Of a DNA stretch of 13,944 bases, positions 7,834-13,944 are shown in pieces. The notes under the pieces were generated by a model that was given only the letters and a program-made list of their open reading frames with translations, did no database searches and was not told where the DNA came from. The translations under genes and the position numbers were made by a program. The stretch's first letter is position 1, and every line of letters begins with the position of its first letter. Source of the DNA: JAAUTS01 sp038250235 (lineage in GTDB: Bacteria > Verrucomicrobiota > Verrucomicrobiia > Methylacidiphilales > JAAUTS01); the NCBI GenBank assembly GCA_038250235.1, contig JBBSCO010000066.1, positions 1 through 13,944 on the forward strand, in the 5' to 3' direction.

Positions 7834-7854
7834 GATTCCGGTTTTGCAGGAATC
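7834..7854 (+). terminator. Weak hairpin after the TPR gene
   Basis: GATTCC (7834-7839) and GGAATC (7849-7854) pair around a nine-base loop, three bases after the TPR stop. A T-rich but interrupted stretch follows. The stem is short, so termination would be weak at best. TTGACT at 7860-7865, with a poor -10 17 bases later at 7883-7888, could start an aquaporin transcript. Confidence 0.25.
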
Positions 7855-7897
7855 GTTATTTGACTTTTCCCGGCCGGAGCTTTAACAAGAAGTCCTT

Positions 7898-8560
7898 ATG
7901 AAAACCAAAGCCTTCCTCGCGGAATTCATCGGAACATTTGCTCTCATCTTTGTCGGAGCCGGTTCCATCGCGGTCAACCATTACAACGGTGGAGACTCCC
8001 AACTCCTCGGGGTCGCCCTCGCCCACGGGCTGACGATTGCAGTCATGGTATCCGCCACCGCGGCGATCAGCGGCGGCCATTTGAATCCCGCTGTTACCAT
8101 CGGACTCCTCTCCGCCGGATATATTGATCTGAAAAATGCGACAGGCTACGTTTTATCCCAACTGGCAGGAGCCGCTCTGGCCGCGCTCCTTCTCGGAATT
8201 GTCATTCCGATTTCCAGTGTCAGTGCTGTCAATCTGGGAATCCCCGCCTTGGGCGTCGGCGTATCCCCGGCCTCCGGTATTATCATGGAAGGTATCACCA
8301 CGTTCTTCCTCGTTTTTGTCGTCATGGGCACGGCTGTTGATTCACGCGCACCCAAAGTCGGCGGCCTTTTCATCGGCCTTACCGTGACTCTCGGCATCCT
8401 GGTAGCCGGACCCATCACCGGTGGTGCCATGAATCCTGCCCGTTACTTCGGACCCGCTCTGGTCAGCGGCAATTTCAGTGAATTCTGGGTCTATCTCATC
8501 GGACCTCTTCTCGGAGGCGTTTGCGCCGCCCTCGTCTACAAAAAAGGCCTGTCCGCCTGA
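7898..8560 (+). CDS. Aquaporin (MIP family channel) with TIP2-like filter
   Basis: This 220-residue inner-membrane channel of the major intrinsic protein family has six hydrophobic segments and both pore-loop NPA motifs: HLNPAVT at 61-67 and AMNPARYFGP at 177-186. The four residues of the aromatic/arginine selectivity filter, placed by counting from the NPA motifs as in AqpZ and plant TIPs, are H43, I167, G176 and R182. The H/I/G/R set is that of plant TIP2 channels, which pass water and ammonia, rather than F/H/T/R of AqpZ. The sequence also resembles TIPs elsewhere (LAEFIGTF, ISGGHLNPAVT, FWVYLIGPLLGG). The loop-C histidine of TIP2;1 seems absent. Water transport is likely; ammonia transport is inferred. 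It is followed after 33 bp by a cyclophilin gene. AAGAAG lies before the ATG. Confidence 0.93.
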   Translation: MKTKAFLAEFIGTFALIFVGAGSIAVNHYNGGDSQLLGVALAHGLTIAVMVSATAAISGGHLNPAVTIGLLSAGYIDLKNATGYVLSQLAGAALAALLLGIVIPISSVSAVNLGIPALGVGVSPASGIIMEGITTFFLVFVVMGTAVDSRAPKVGGLFIGLTVTLGILVAGPITGGAMNPARYFGPALVSGNFSEFWVYLIGPLLGGVCAALVYKKGLSA

Positions 8561-8593
8561 CCTCACATCAACACACGCCCAACACCCTCCTTT

Positions 8594-9118
8594 ATGTCAA
8601 CATCCCCCGCTGAACAGGTAGCTGTCATTTCAACCAACCATGGCGACATGGTCCTGCAATTCTGGTCCGATGTCGCCCCCGGCACGGTGGAGAATTTCAA
8701 GAAACTCGCTTTAAAAGGCTTTTACGACGGCACGGCCTTCCACCGCATCGTCAAAGGTTTCATGATCCAGGGGGGCGACCCTCTCAGTAAAGATGCCAAC
8801 AACCCCCGCGTCGGCACCGGCGATCCCGGCTATAAGATCAAAGCCGAATTCAACAAGAACCCCCACGTCCGCGGTGTCCTTTCCATGGCCCGCTCCGCAC
8901 ATCCCGACTCCGCCGGATGCCAGTTCTTTGTCTGCCTGGATGCCGCACCCTTCCTCGACGGTCAATACACCGGCTTCGGCAAGCTGATTAAAGGCGAGGA
9001 CGTTCTTCTCAAGATCGGAAGCATTCCCACCACCCATGGCGGAGGCGGAGAAAAAAGCAAACCCACAGAGCGTGTCGAAGTTCAATCCATCAAGATTGTT
9101 GATGCCTCCAGCGTTTAA
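8594..9118 (+). CDS. Cyclophilin-type peptidyl-prolyl isomerase, cytoplasmic copy
   Basis: This enzyme catalyses cis-trans isomerisation of proline peptide bonds during protein folding. The 174 residues are a single cyclophilin domain with no signal peptide. Catalytic positions known from human CypA are present: R51, F56, M57 and Q59 in FHRIVKGFMIQGGD, plus QFF at 110-112. The CypA tryptophan W121 is F120 here, and H126 is Y125, as in many bacterial forms; strong cyclosporin binding is therefore unlikely. A GDPGYKIKAEFN segment and a glycine-rich GGGGEKSKP insert precede the last strand. It is the first of two tandem cyclophilin genes that share most of their sequence, separated by 21 bp. No ribosome binding site is evident before the ATG. 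Confidence 0.96.
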   Translation: MSTSPAEQVAVISTNHGDMVLQFWSDVAPGTVENFKKLALKGFYDGTAFHRIVKGFMIQGGDPLSKDANNPRVGTGDPGYKIKAEFNKNPHVRGVLSMARSAHPDSAGCQFFVCLDAAPFLDGQYTGFGKLIKGEDVLLKIGSIPTTHGGGGEKSKPTERVEVQSIKIVDASSV

Positions 9119-9139
9119 TCCGCTAGAATTACAAACGAT

Positions 9140-9721
9140 ATGAACTTTAAAATTCTAAGTGTTGCCACCGTTGTCGCTCTGGGCTCTTTCCTCACATCCC
9201 AGGCTGCGGAGGAAGTCGCTGTCATTCAGACAAATAAAGGTGAGATGGTCGTCAAATTCTGGCCGGACGTCGCTCCGGGAACCGTCGACAATTTCAAGAA
9301 ACTCGCCAAGAAAGGTTTCTACAACGGGACTGCCTTCCATCGTATTATGAAGGGCTTCATGATCCAGGGCGGCGATCCCCTCAGCAAGGCCAAGGACAAC
9401 CCCTTGGTCGGCACTGGCGATCCGGGCTACAAAATCAAGGCCGAGTTCAATGAAAAGAAGCACGTCCGGGGTGTCCTTTCCATGGCCCGCGGCCAGGATC
9501 CCGATTCCGCCGGTTCCCAGTTTTTTATCTGCCTTGACCCGGCTCCCTTCTTGGACGGCCAATACACAGGCTTCGGACAGCTCATCAAAGGAGAAGACGT
9601 ACTTCTCAAGATTGGCGAAGTCCCCACCACCTTTGGTGGCGGTGGCGGCGAGGAAAGCAAACCTGTTGAGCGCGTGGATGTCATTTCCGTCAAAATTGTC
9701 GATGCCTCCACTATCAAGTAA
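9140..9721 (+). CDS. Cyclophilin-type peptidyl-prolyl isomerase, exported copy
   Basis: This is the second tandem cyclophilin, 193 residues. The first 22 or so form a Sec signal peptide: a lysine at position 4, a hydrophobic core of ILSVATVVALGSFL, then TSQA before a likely cleavage after A22. The mature protein should act in the periplasm. The domain copies its neighbour closely, including FHRIMKGFMIQGGD (R68), GTGDPGYKIKAEFN, SQFFICLD and FLDGQYTGFG, with a slightly longer glycine-rich insert (GGGGGEESKP). The near identity of segments across the gene indicates a tandem duplication followed by gain or loss of the export signal. Coupled expression with the upstream copy is likely given the 21-bp gap. 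The downstream region is highly structured. Confidence 0.96.
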   Translation: MNFKILSVATVVALGSFLTSQAAEEVAVIQTNKGEMVVKFWPDVAPGTVDNFKKLAKKGFYNGTAFHRIMKGFMIQGGDPLSKAKDNPLVGTGDPGYKIKAEFNEKKHVRGVLSMARGQDPDSAGSQFFICLDPAPFLDGQYTGFGQLIKGEDVLLKIGEVPTTFGGGGGEESKPVERVDVISVKIVDASTIK

Positions 9722-9755
9722 CAGCCACTTTCTTTGACTACGCGAAAAGGTCTTC

Positions 9756-9823
9756 GTTGCTTGGGCAACTAATAGAGTCGCCTCAGGAAACTTGCCCAAG
9801 GGTTAAACAACTTGGGCAGGTTT
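9756..9823 (+). ncRNA. Candidate switch-like structured element with alternative pairings
   Basis: TTGCCCAAG (9792-9800) can pair perfectly with the upstream CTTGGGCAA (9760-9768). It can equally pair with the downstream CTTGGGCAG (9811-9819). The downstream pairing extends to a 13-bp stem (9788-9800 with 9811-9823, one G-U pair) around a ten-base loop. The upstream copy can instead fold locally as GTTGC (9756-9760) with GCAAC (9765-9769). Such mutually exclusive stems are typical of attenuators and riboswitch expression platforms, and also occur in dispersed repeats. No T-run follows, so ordinary intrinsic termination is not shown. It lies between the exported cyclophilin and rnhB. The pairings are directly visible; the function is unknown. 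Confidence 0.4.
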
Positions 9824-9848
9824 CATAAGCCGCCTCAGGAGACATGCC
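9779..9848 (+). repeat. Imperfect 18-bp direct repeat flanking the hairpin
   Basis: The 18-mer at 9779-9796 (beginning CGCCTCAGGA) recurs at 9831-9848 with two mismatches. The two copies are 52 bp apart and bracket the stem-loop at 9788-9823. They may be the trace of a small duplication or of a mobile repeat unit. Confidence 0.45.
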
Positions 9849-9888
9849 AAAATTACATTCGTTTCGTTAAGTCGATGTGATTTGGCAT
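9844..9888 (+). repeat. Second long inverted repeat upstream of rnhB
   Basis: ATGCCAAAATTACAT (9844-9858) pairs with ATGTGATTTGGCAT (9875-9888) around a 16-base loop, with one bulged A and one G-U pair. It directly follows the element at 9756-9823. Between here and the rnhB start at 10008 I see only unstructured sequence, with no convincing promoter. Confidence 0.5.
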
Positions 9889-10007
9889 TTAAGGCCCTTT
9901 GACCAATTAAACAAAAGCCCGCTCCGGCCGCTTTTTGCTCTCCACCTCCCCGTCGATTAGGGCCTCCATCTCGCCGTATTGACCCTGCTGTGTCTATCAT
10001 CCAATCT

Positions 10008-10661
10008 ATGGCCCAGCCCATGGCCCCAAAGTCATCTCTTAGTTGGAATTTCGAGCAACAATCCCTCGCCAAAGGTTTTTCATCTGTGGCCGGTGTGGAT
10101 GAAGCGGGTCGTGGCTGCCTGGCCGGTCCCGTCGTAGCCGCCGCCGCCATTTTTCTTGAACAAACAACCTGGCCCGAACTCCTGAACGACTCCAAAAAAC
10201 TTTCCCGCAAGGTCAGGCAGGCTCTTTTCCAACAGATCCGCTCAGACTCCCTTATTGTCTGGGGAGTAGGAATTGCCAGTCCCGAAGAAATCGATCAAAG
10301 CAACATCCTTCAGGCCACCTTTCTCGCCATGCGCCGGGCCGTGGAGCAACTGTCTCAAAAACCTGATATCGTCCTCGTCGATGGCTCACAAAAACCAAAA
10401 GGCTTGTCATCTATTCAATGTATTGTTAAGGGTGACGGGCTCAGTCCTTCCATTGCTGCGGCTTCCATCCTGGCCAAGGAAACCCGCGATCTCATCATGG
10501 AACAGGCTGAGATAAACTATCCAGGTTATGGCTTCAGCAAACACAAAGGCTACGGCACCGTCCTCCACTGCAAGGCTCTTCAGGCTCTGGGACCGTGCCC
10601 GCTCCATCGCCGCTCGTTTGCTCCCGTGCGCCAGCTTCCTCTCCCCTTCGTCCAATCCTGA
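10008..10661 (+). CDS. rnhB: Ribonuclease HII
   Basis: RNase HII cuts the RNA strand of RNA-DNA hybrids and starts removal of single ribonucleotides misincorporated in DNA. The 217-residue protein has the family's metal-binding acidic residues: D31 and E32 in AGVDEAGRG, D125 in VLVDGSQ, and D161 in SILAKETRDLIM. NDSKKLS (60-66) and YPGYGFSKHKGYGT (171-184) are further family signatures. The ATG at 10008 is preferred, but an in-frame GTG at 9990 would add only six residues. No Shine-Dalgarno sequence is visible at either. Its 3' end overlaps the start of yraN, and the rnhB-yraN-comM order is a common bacterial grouping, so the three are probably co-transcribed. Confidence 0.96.
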   Translation: MAQPMAPKSSLSWNFEQQSLAKGFSSVAGVDEAGRGCLAGPVVAAAAIFLEQTTWPELLNDSKKLSRKVRQALFQQIRSDSLIVWGVGIASPEEIDQSNILQATFLAMRRAVEQLSQKPDIVLVDGSQKPKGLSSIQCIVKGDGLSPSIAAASILAKETRDLIMEQAEINYPGYGFSKHKGYGTVLHCKALQALGPCPLHRRSFAPVRQLPLPFVQS

Positions 10662-11025
10662 AAACAATTCCGGCCGTTTGGGCGAACAAGCCGCCGCCGC
10701 CTTCCTTCGCAAGAACGGTTACAAGGTTCTGGCCCGCAACTATGGATCCCGCTGGGGGGAAATCGACATCGTCTGCCGTCATAAGCAATCCCTTGTCTTT
10801 GTCGAGGTCAAAACCCGTGGCGAAAATGCCTGGGGAACTCCGGCCGCAGCGGTAACCAAATCCAAACAACGCCGACTGATCCTGACCGCCTATGCCTACC
10901 TTAAAGAACTGGAAGATAAAAATATTCCCTGCCGTTTCGATGTGGTCGAAGTTTATCTCAACCACGGCGAAACGCCTCGTTGCGAACTTCTTCCCGCCGC
11001 CTTTGAATTGCCTGATCGCCCATAG
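10618..11025 (+). CDS. yraN: YraN/UPF0102-family putative endonuclease
   Basis: This small protein has the PD-(D/E)xK nuclease fold. The core motifs are GRLGEQAAAAFLRKNGYKVL (19-38), GEID with D50, VFVEVKTR with E63 and K65, and RFDVVEV (106-112). The fold implies a metal-dependent nuclease, and the family is thought to act in DNA processing or repair, but a precise role is not established. The start is uncertain. TTG at 10618 gives 135 residues, close to the family's usual length, and overlaps rnhB by 44 bp. ATG at 10528 would add 30 residues and need an unusual 134-bp overlap. I see no strong ribosome binding site for either. It lies between rnhB and comM. Confidence 0.88.
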   Translation: MLPCASFLSPSSNPENNSGRLGEQAAAAFLRKNGYKVLARNYGSRWGEIDIVCRHKQSLVFVEVKTRGENAWGTPAAAVTKSKQRRLILTAYAYLKELEDKNIPCRFDVVEVYLNHGETPRCELLPAAFELPDRP

Positions 11026-11042
11026 AACCTTGGGAGGAGACT

Positions 11043-11060
11043 ATGTTACAAAAGCCTTAG
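11043..11060 (+). other. Five-codon mini-ORF with strong ribosome binding site before comM
   Basis: ATG TTA CAA AAG CCT TAG encodes MLQKP. It is preceded by GGGAGGAGA, ending three bases upstream. It is in the same frame as comM but separated from it by two in-frame stops (TAG at 11058 and TAA about 30 bases later). comM itself begins at GTG 11103 with no Shine-Dalgarno. This could be a leader peptide that loads ribosomes for comM, or a relic of an earlier start. Confidence 0.3.
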
Positions 11061-11102
11061 TTTACTCTTTCCAGTACCCCATCATTCGTCTAACACCAGA
11101 AA

Positions 11103-12635
11103 GTGCACGCCAAACTTCAATCCGCCAGCGTCGTCGGTGTCCAGGCATTCCCCGTTGAGGTGGAAGTAGATGTAGGTCGCGGCCTGCCCCACTTCGTGGT
11201 CGTCGGATTGCCCGATACAGCGGTCAAAGAATCCCGGGACCGTGTCAAAAGTGCCCTCCTCAACAGTGGCTACAACTTCCAAGATGGACGTAACACAGTC
11301 AACCTCGCCCCCGCCGATCTCCGCAAGGAAGGCCCCAGTTTTGATCTTCCCATCGCCCTGGGTATGCTGCATGCCAGCGAGCAGATACGCATCCACAGTT
11401 TTGATGATTATCTGGTTGTTGGCGAGCTTGCCCTGAACGGCACCGTCCGCTCGGTCCGCGGAATCCTCCCCGTGGCCCACACCGCCCTCAAATGCGGCTT
11501 CAAAGGGCTCATCGTTCCCGAAGCCAACGCCAAAGAGGCTGCCGTGGTGGAGGGCCTGCCTGTTTACGGGGTTAAAAACCTGCGTCATGCCGCCGACTTT
11601 ATCACGGGCCAGACCTCCATCCAGCCCACCACCGTCAATCTGGAGGAACTTTTTTGTCCCCAACAGGGCCTCGACGACCTTGATTTTTCCGAAGTCAAAG
11701 GCCAGGAAAGCGTCAAGCGCTCCCTGGAAATTGCCGCCGCCGGGGGCCATAACATCATCATGATCGGACCTCCCGGCTCGGGGAAAAGCATGCTGGCCAA
11801 GCGCATCCCTTCCATCCTCCCGCGGATGACATTGCCCGAAGCTTTGGAAACAACCAAAATCCACAGCGTGGTCGGCCTCCTCAGCCGGGGCGAAGCCCTC
11901 GTCACCCAGCGCCCCTTCCGCAGCCCCCACCACACCATCTCCGACATCGGCCTCATCGGCGGTTCGACCAATCCCAGCCCCGGAGAAGTCAGTCTGGCCC
12001 ACAATGGTGTTCTTTTTCTTGATGAACTTCCCGAATTCAAACGCTCCGCCCTGGAAGTGCTACGCCAACCCCTCGAAGACGGCAAAGTCACCATCAGCCG
12101 CGCCGCCGGAACCCTGACCTTCCCAGCCCGTTTTATGCTGATCGCTGCGATGAATCCCTCCCCCACCGGCACTTCGGGAGATGTGCAGCGCGGTCGCATC
12201 ACAGCCGCCGCCACCCAGCGTTACCTTGCCAAAATCTCCGGACCGCTCTTGGATCGAATCGATATTCACATCGAAGTGGCAGCCCTCAAGCACGAGCAAT
12301 TGATGGGAACCAAATCCGGCGAAAGCTCCGCCGACATCCGTGAGCGTGTGGAAAAGAGCAGGATCATCCAGCGTAAGCGTTTCGCCGGAAAAAAGATCTG
12401 GTGCAACGCACAAATGGGACCCAAACAAATCAAAGAGTTTGCTGTTTTAAGCGAAGAATGCCGCGACCTGCTCAAATACGCCATGAGCGAGCTCAACCTC
12501 AGCGCCCGCGCCTACGACCGTATCCTCAAAGTCTCCCGCACCATCGCCGATTTGGCAGCAGAAACTGATATCACGACGGATCATCTCAGTGAAGCCATCC
12601 AATACAGAACCTTGGATCGGCAAATTTGGGGATAA
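11103..12635 (+). CDS. comM: ComM/YifB family Mg-chelatase-like AAA+ ATPase
   Basis: ComM is a ring-shaped helicase that promotes branch migration during natural transformation. YifB homologues occur widely, including in bacteria not known to be competent. The 510 residues have an N-terminal ChlI-type S5-fold domain (about 20-140, with GLPHFVVVGLPDTAVKESRDRV). The AAA+ core has Walker A GPPGSGKS (222-229) and Walker B VLFLDE (303-308). The C-terminal Mg-chelatase domain ends with ARAYDRILKVSRTIADL. Most homologues have a four-cysteine finger beginning NPCPCG; here it reads NPSPTG (351-356), and the later CxC is also missing. The GTG start at 11103 (MHAKLQSASVVGV) matches the family N-terminus. 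It is the last gene of the rnhB-yraN-comM group. Confidence 0.95.
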   Translation: MHAKLQSASVVGVQAFPVEVEVDVGRGLPHFVVVGLPDTAVKESRDRVKSALLNSGYNFQDGRNTVNLAPADLRKEGPSFDLPIALGMLHASEQIRIHSFDDYLVVGELALNGTVRSVRGILPVAHTALKCGFKGLIVPEANAKEAAVVEGLPVYGVKNLRHAADFITGQTSIQPTTVNLEELFCPQQGLDDLDFSEVKGQESVKRSLEIAAAGGHNIIMIGPPGSGKSMLAKRIPSILPRMTLPEALETTKIHSVVGLLSRGEALVTQRPFRSPHHTISDIGLIGGSTNPSPGEVSLAHNGVLFLDELPEFKRSALEVLRQPLEDGKVTISRAAGTLTFPARFMLIAAMNPSPTGTSGDVQRGRITAAATQRYLAKISGPLLDRIDIHIEVAALKHEQLMGTKSGESSADIRERVEKSRIIQRKRFAGKKIWCNAQMGPKQIKEFAVLSEECRDLLKYAMSELNLSARAYDRILKVSRTIADLAAETDITTDHLSEAIQYRTLDRQIWG

Positions 12636-12660
12636 TTCAAAGAGCAGGCTATACAATATT

Positions 12661-13556
12661 GTGGAGTCCAAAAATGAGATATTGCAGCCTCCCCGTTCTC
12701 CTGAATGCTTCGAGGATTTGAGAGATTCACTCAATGCCAGCGGCGTGAAGTGGACTCTTACTGGTGGTCAAGCCGTAAACCTTTGGGCTCTCAAATACCA
12801 GGTTTCGGATCCCAAAATTCGTTTCTTCTCTCCCTTCATGAGTAAAGACCTGGATCCGGTTATTGCCCCTTCGGATCTGCGAAAACTTCCGCCCAATTTC
12901 AGGATTCAAAACACATGGGGGCTTTCCCCATTAGTAGGCACAATTGACAATGACCGTGGAAAAGTTTTAAGCAGGGTTCCGGGTCTGGCAGGCACCGAAG
13001 TATCCGATTTTAACCGAAGGATCGACAACTGAAGGTCCTTTCGCCAGCCGCCCTTTTAAAGGCAAAATTGTGGAATTTTATCAATATTCCGAATACAGAC
13101 GGGTACCGACAAGATGGAAAACATCTGGCTATTCTAGCCACCCTGCTTCCTACTTATTTGAGTGACAAGCTTTGGAAAACTCAGGCCCCCTTGGACAAGG
13201 AGCTTCTTAAGTACGTTCTCTCTTTGAAAAACGCCTCCCGCCTGGATGCTGTTATTCATCCCGAATCCTTGGAAGCTCTCAAAAATGTTGTTGGATTGGA
13301 TGAAACTCCCCCCACCAAAATAAGGCTCTATGTGTCTGGCTTCATGAAACCAGGCGAAATTACCACATTGGACAAGCAACTAAATCACCAATTCGACATC
13401 AGGCTGCTCTCTGTAGACGATTCTATGGATATACTTTACTCTTTGGATGATCTAAGCCAGAGCTCAATAATAGAAGAAGATTCCGAGAAATTGATTTTTA
13501 CGTTGATTGAGCCCAGGCTCAAAGCGAAAGAGCAGACCTTAACCAAGAAAGTTTAG
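12661..13556 (+). pseudogene. Frameshifted nucleotidyltransferase-like gene
   Basis: Two adjacent reading frames make one protein. The first (GTG 12661 to TGA 13033) has WTLTGGQAVNLWA and FMSKDLD (GG at 35-36, D63 and D65), as in the nucleotidyltransferase-like proteins with an FTSKD(I/L)D motif. The second, in another frame, gives LKVLSPAALLKAKLWNF, RQDGKHLAIL and a C-terminal tail ending at 13556, which is the expected continuation. Restoring one C at about 13014 (CC to CCC) joins them as DFNPKDRQLKVLSP and gives 298 residues. So a one-base deletion, or a sequencing error, is the simplest explanation. The spacing after SKDLDPV looks a few residues short of relatives, so further small deletions are possible. 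The base composition is more A+T-rich than comM. The role, possibly toxin-like or defence-related, is unproven. Confidence 0.7.
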
Positions 13557-13611
13557 AATTTACCTCGGGTAAAAAAACTGTCATCTTCTCGCAAACCAGG
13601 AGACACAAAAC

Positions 13612-13833
13612 GTGGGCGTTAATATACAACGGGGTAGTGATGGCGCGTTGAGGATAGTCAAAGACGCGGCTTTTACGTCCGGGTTGGACACCAGAATGCT
13701 CGCCCACCTTGAGACTGAAAAGCGTCAAAAACCCTTGGAATACTTTGGGCAAGTGGGCTCCAAGTTACCTGCCCACTTATGGAGCACTTCTGGAGTTTCC
13801 ATTCAGTCAGCCAGAGATAGACTCCGCGCCTGA
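13612..13833 (+). CDS. Small hypothetical protein
   Basis: This 73-residue ORF begins at GTG 13612, with AGGAG nine bases upstream, a better ribosome binding site than most genes here. It ends at TGA 13833 and contains no transmembrane segment or recognisable domain. The sequence has a polar, slightly basic composition, with LDTRMLAHLETEKRQKPLEYFG in the middle. It follows the broken nucleotidyltransferase gene by 55 bp, so it could be its partner or a fragment of another accessory gene. Its second half contains an inverted repeat (AAGTGGGC at 13751-13758 with GCCCACTT at 13771-13778), which may mean this part is not coding. I do not recognise it. Confidence 0.4.
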   Translation: MGVNIQRGSDGALRIVKDAAFTSGLDTRMLAHLETEKRQKPLEYFGQVGSKLPAHLWSTSGVSIQSARDRLRA

Positions 13834-13944
13834 TTCTCGCCCGAGCCCAGAGACCTGATTGGGAAATGCACCCACTGAGGTCAGGGGCCAGCCGATCATT
13901 TCTAACAGACCAAACTAACCTAAAACTTCCCACGACCGTATCCT
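13834..13944. other. Short non-coding tail with a weak hairpin
   Basis: No convincing ORF lies here. GACCT (13852-13856) and AGGTC (13878-13882) can pair, with an inner GGG (13861-13863) and CCC (13871-13873). No T-run follows. It could be a weak 3' hairpin for the small ORF just upstream. Confidence 0.25.

Noticed and set aside
9155..9799. 214-codon minus-strand ORF over the exported cyclophilin
   Set aside because: Antisense shadow. The first cyclophilin has a similar mirror ORF simply because the two genes are duplicates.
9756..9888. Integron attC site or CRISPR array
   Set aside because: There is no attC core site pair and no integrase or cassette layout. There are only two imperfect repeat copies and no spacer series.
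10528..10617. ATG-started 30-residue extension of YraN
   Set aside because: It needs a 134-bp overlap with rnhB and gives a longer N-terminus than usual. It is not excluded, but TTG 10618 fits family length better.
11082..12002. 306-codon ORF on the minus strand inside comM
   Set aside because: It is antisense to the well-conserved ComM coding sequence, and its translation is glycine- and aspartate-rich with no domain, a typical shadow of a G+C-rich gene.
13673..13933. 86-codon minus-strand ORF at the right end
   Set aside because: It has no domain and no ribosome site, and is antisense to the small plus-strand ORF with the better start signal.

Overview
The window looks like chromosomal DNA of a Gram-negative bacterium, most plausibly a member of the Verrucomicrobiota (Opitutia-like). 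That placement is an inference. It rests on a DUF5069-type protein of a form I associate with that group, a ComM/YifB protein with a cysteine-free finger region, moderately high G+C, and the near absence of Shine-Dalgarno sequences before the clear genes. No rRNA or marker gene is present to confirm it.

Layout. Positions 1-7100 are read leftward and 7327-13833 rightward, from a divergent intergenic region at 7101-7326. The leftward block starts with a lone DUF5069-family gene. It continues with gcvP (glycine dehydrogenase), folK (folate synthesis), panB (pantothenate synthesis), an NtrC-type sigma-54-dependent response regulator, and a DUF4388-like/FHA protein cut by the window edge. gcvP, folK and panB share one cofactor: GcvP helps produce methylene-tetrahydrofolate, FolK helps make the folate, and PanB consumes methylene-tetrahydrofolate. 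folK and panB overlap. A sigma-54-like -24/-12 promoter, embedded in a palindrome, lies directly before the FHA gene and beside the sigma-54 activator gene.

The rightward block starts with a TPR protein, an aquaporin with a plant TIP2-like selectivity filter (H/I/G/R), and two tandem cyclophilins. The first cyclophilin is cytoplasmic and the second has a signal peptide. A densely structured intergenic segment follows (9756-9888), in which one arm can pair with either of two flanking copies. Then come rnhB, yraN and comM, a widely seen DNA-maintenance/competence grouping.

The right end (12636-13944) is more A+T-rich and looks accessory. It holds a nucleotidyltransferase-like gene broken by what appears to be a single-base deletion near 13014, a small unrecognised ORF with a decent ribosome binding site, and a short non-coding tail. 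I saw no tRNA, rRNA, CRISPR array, transposase or attachment site. No clear new multi-gene system is present. The most interesting unexplained signals are the 9756-9888 structured segment and the sigma-54/palindrome arrangement at 607-637.
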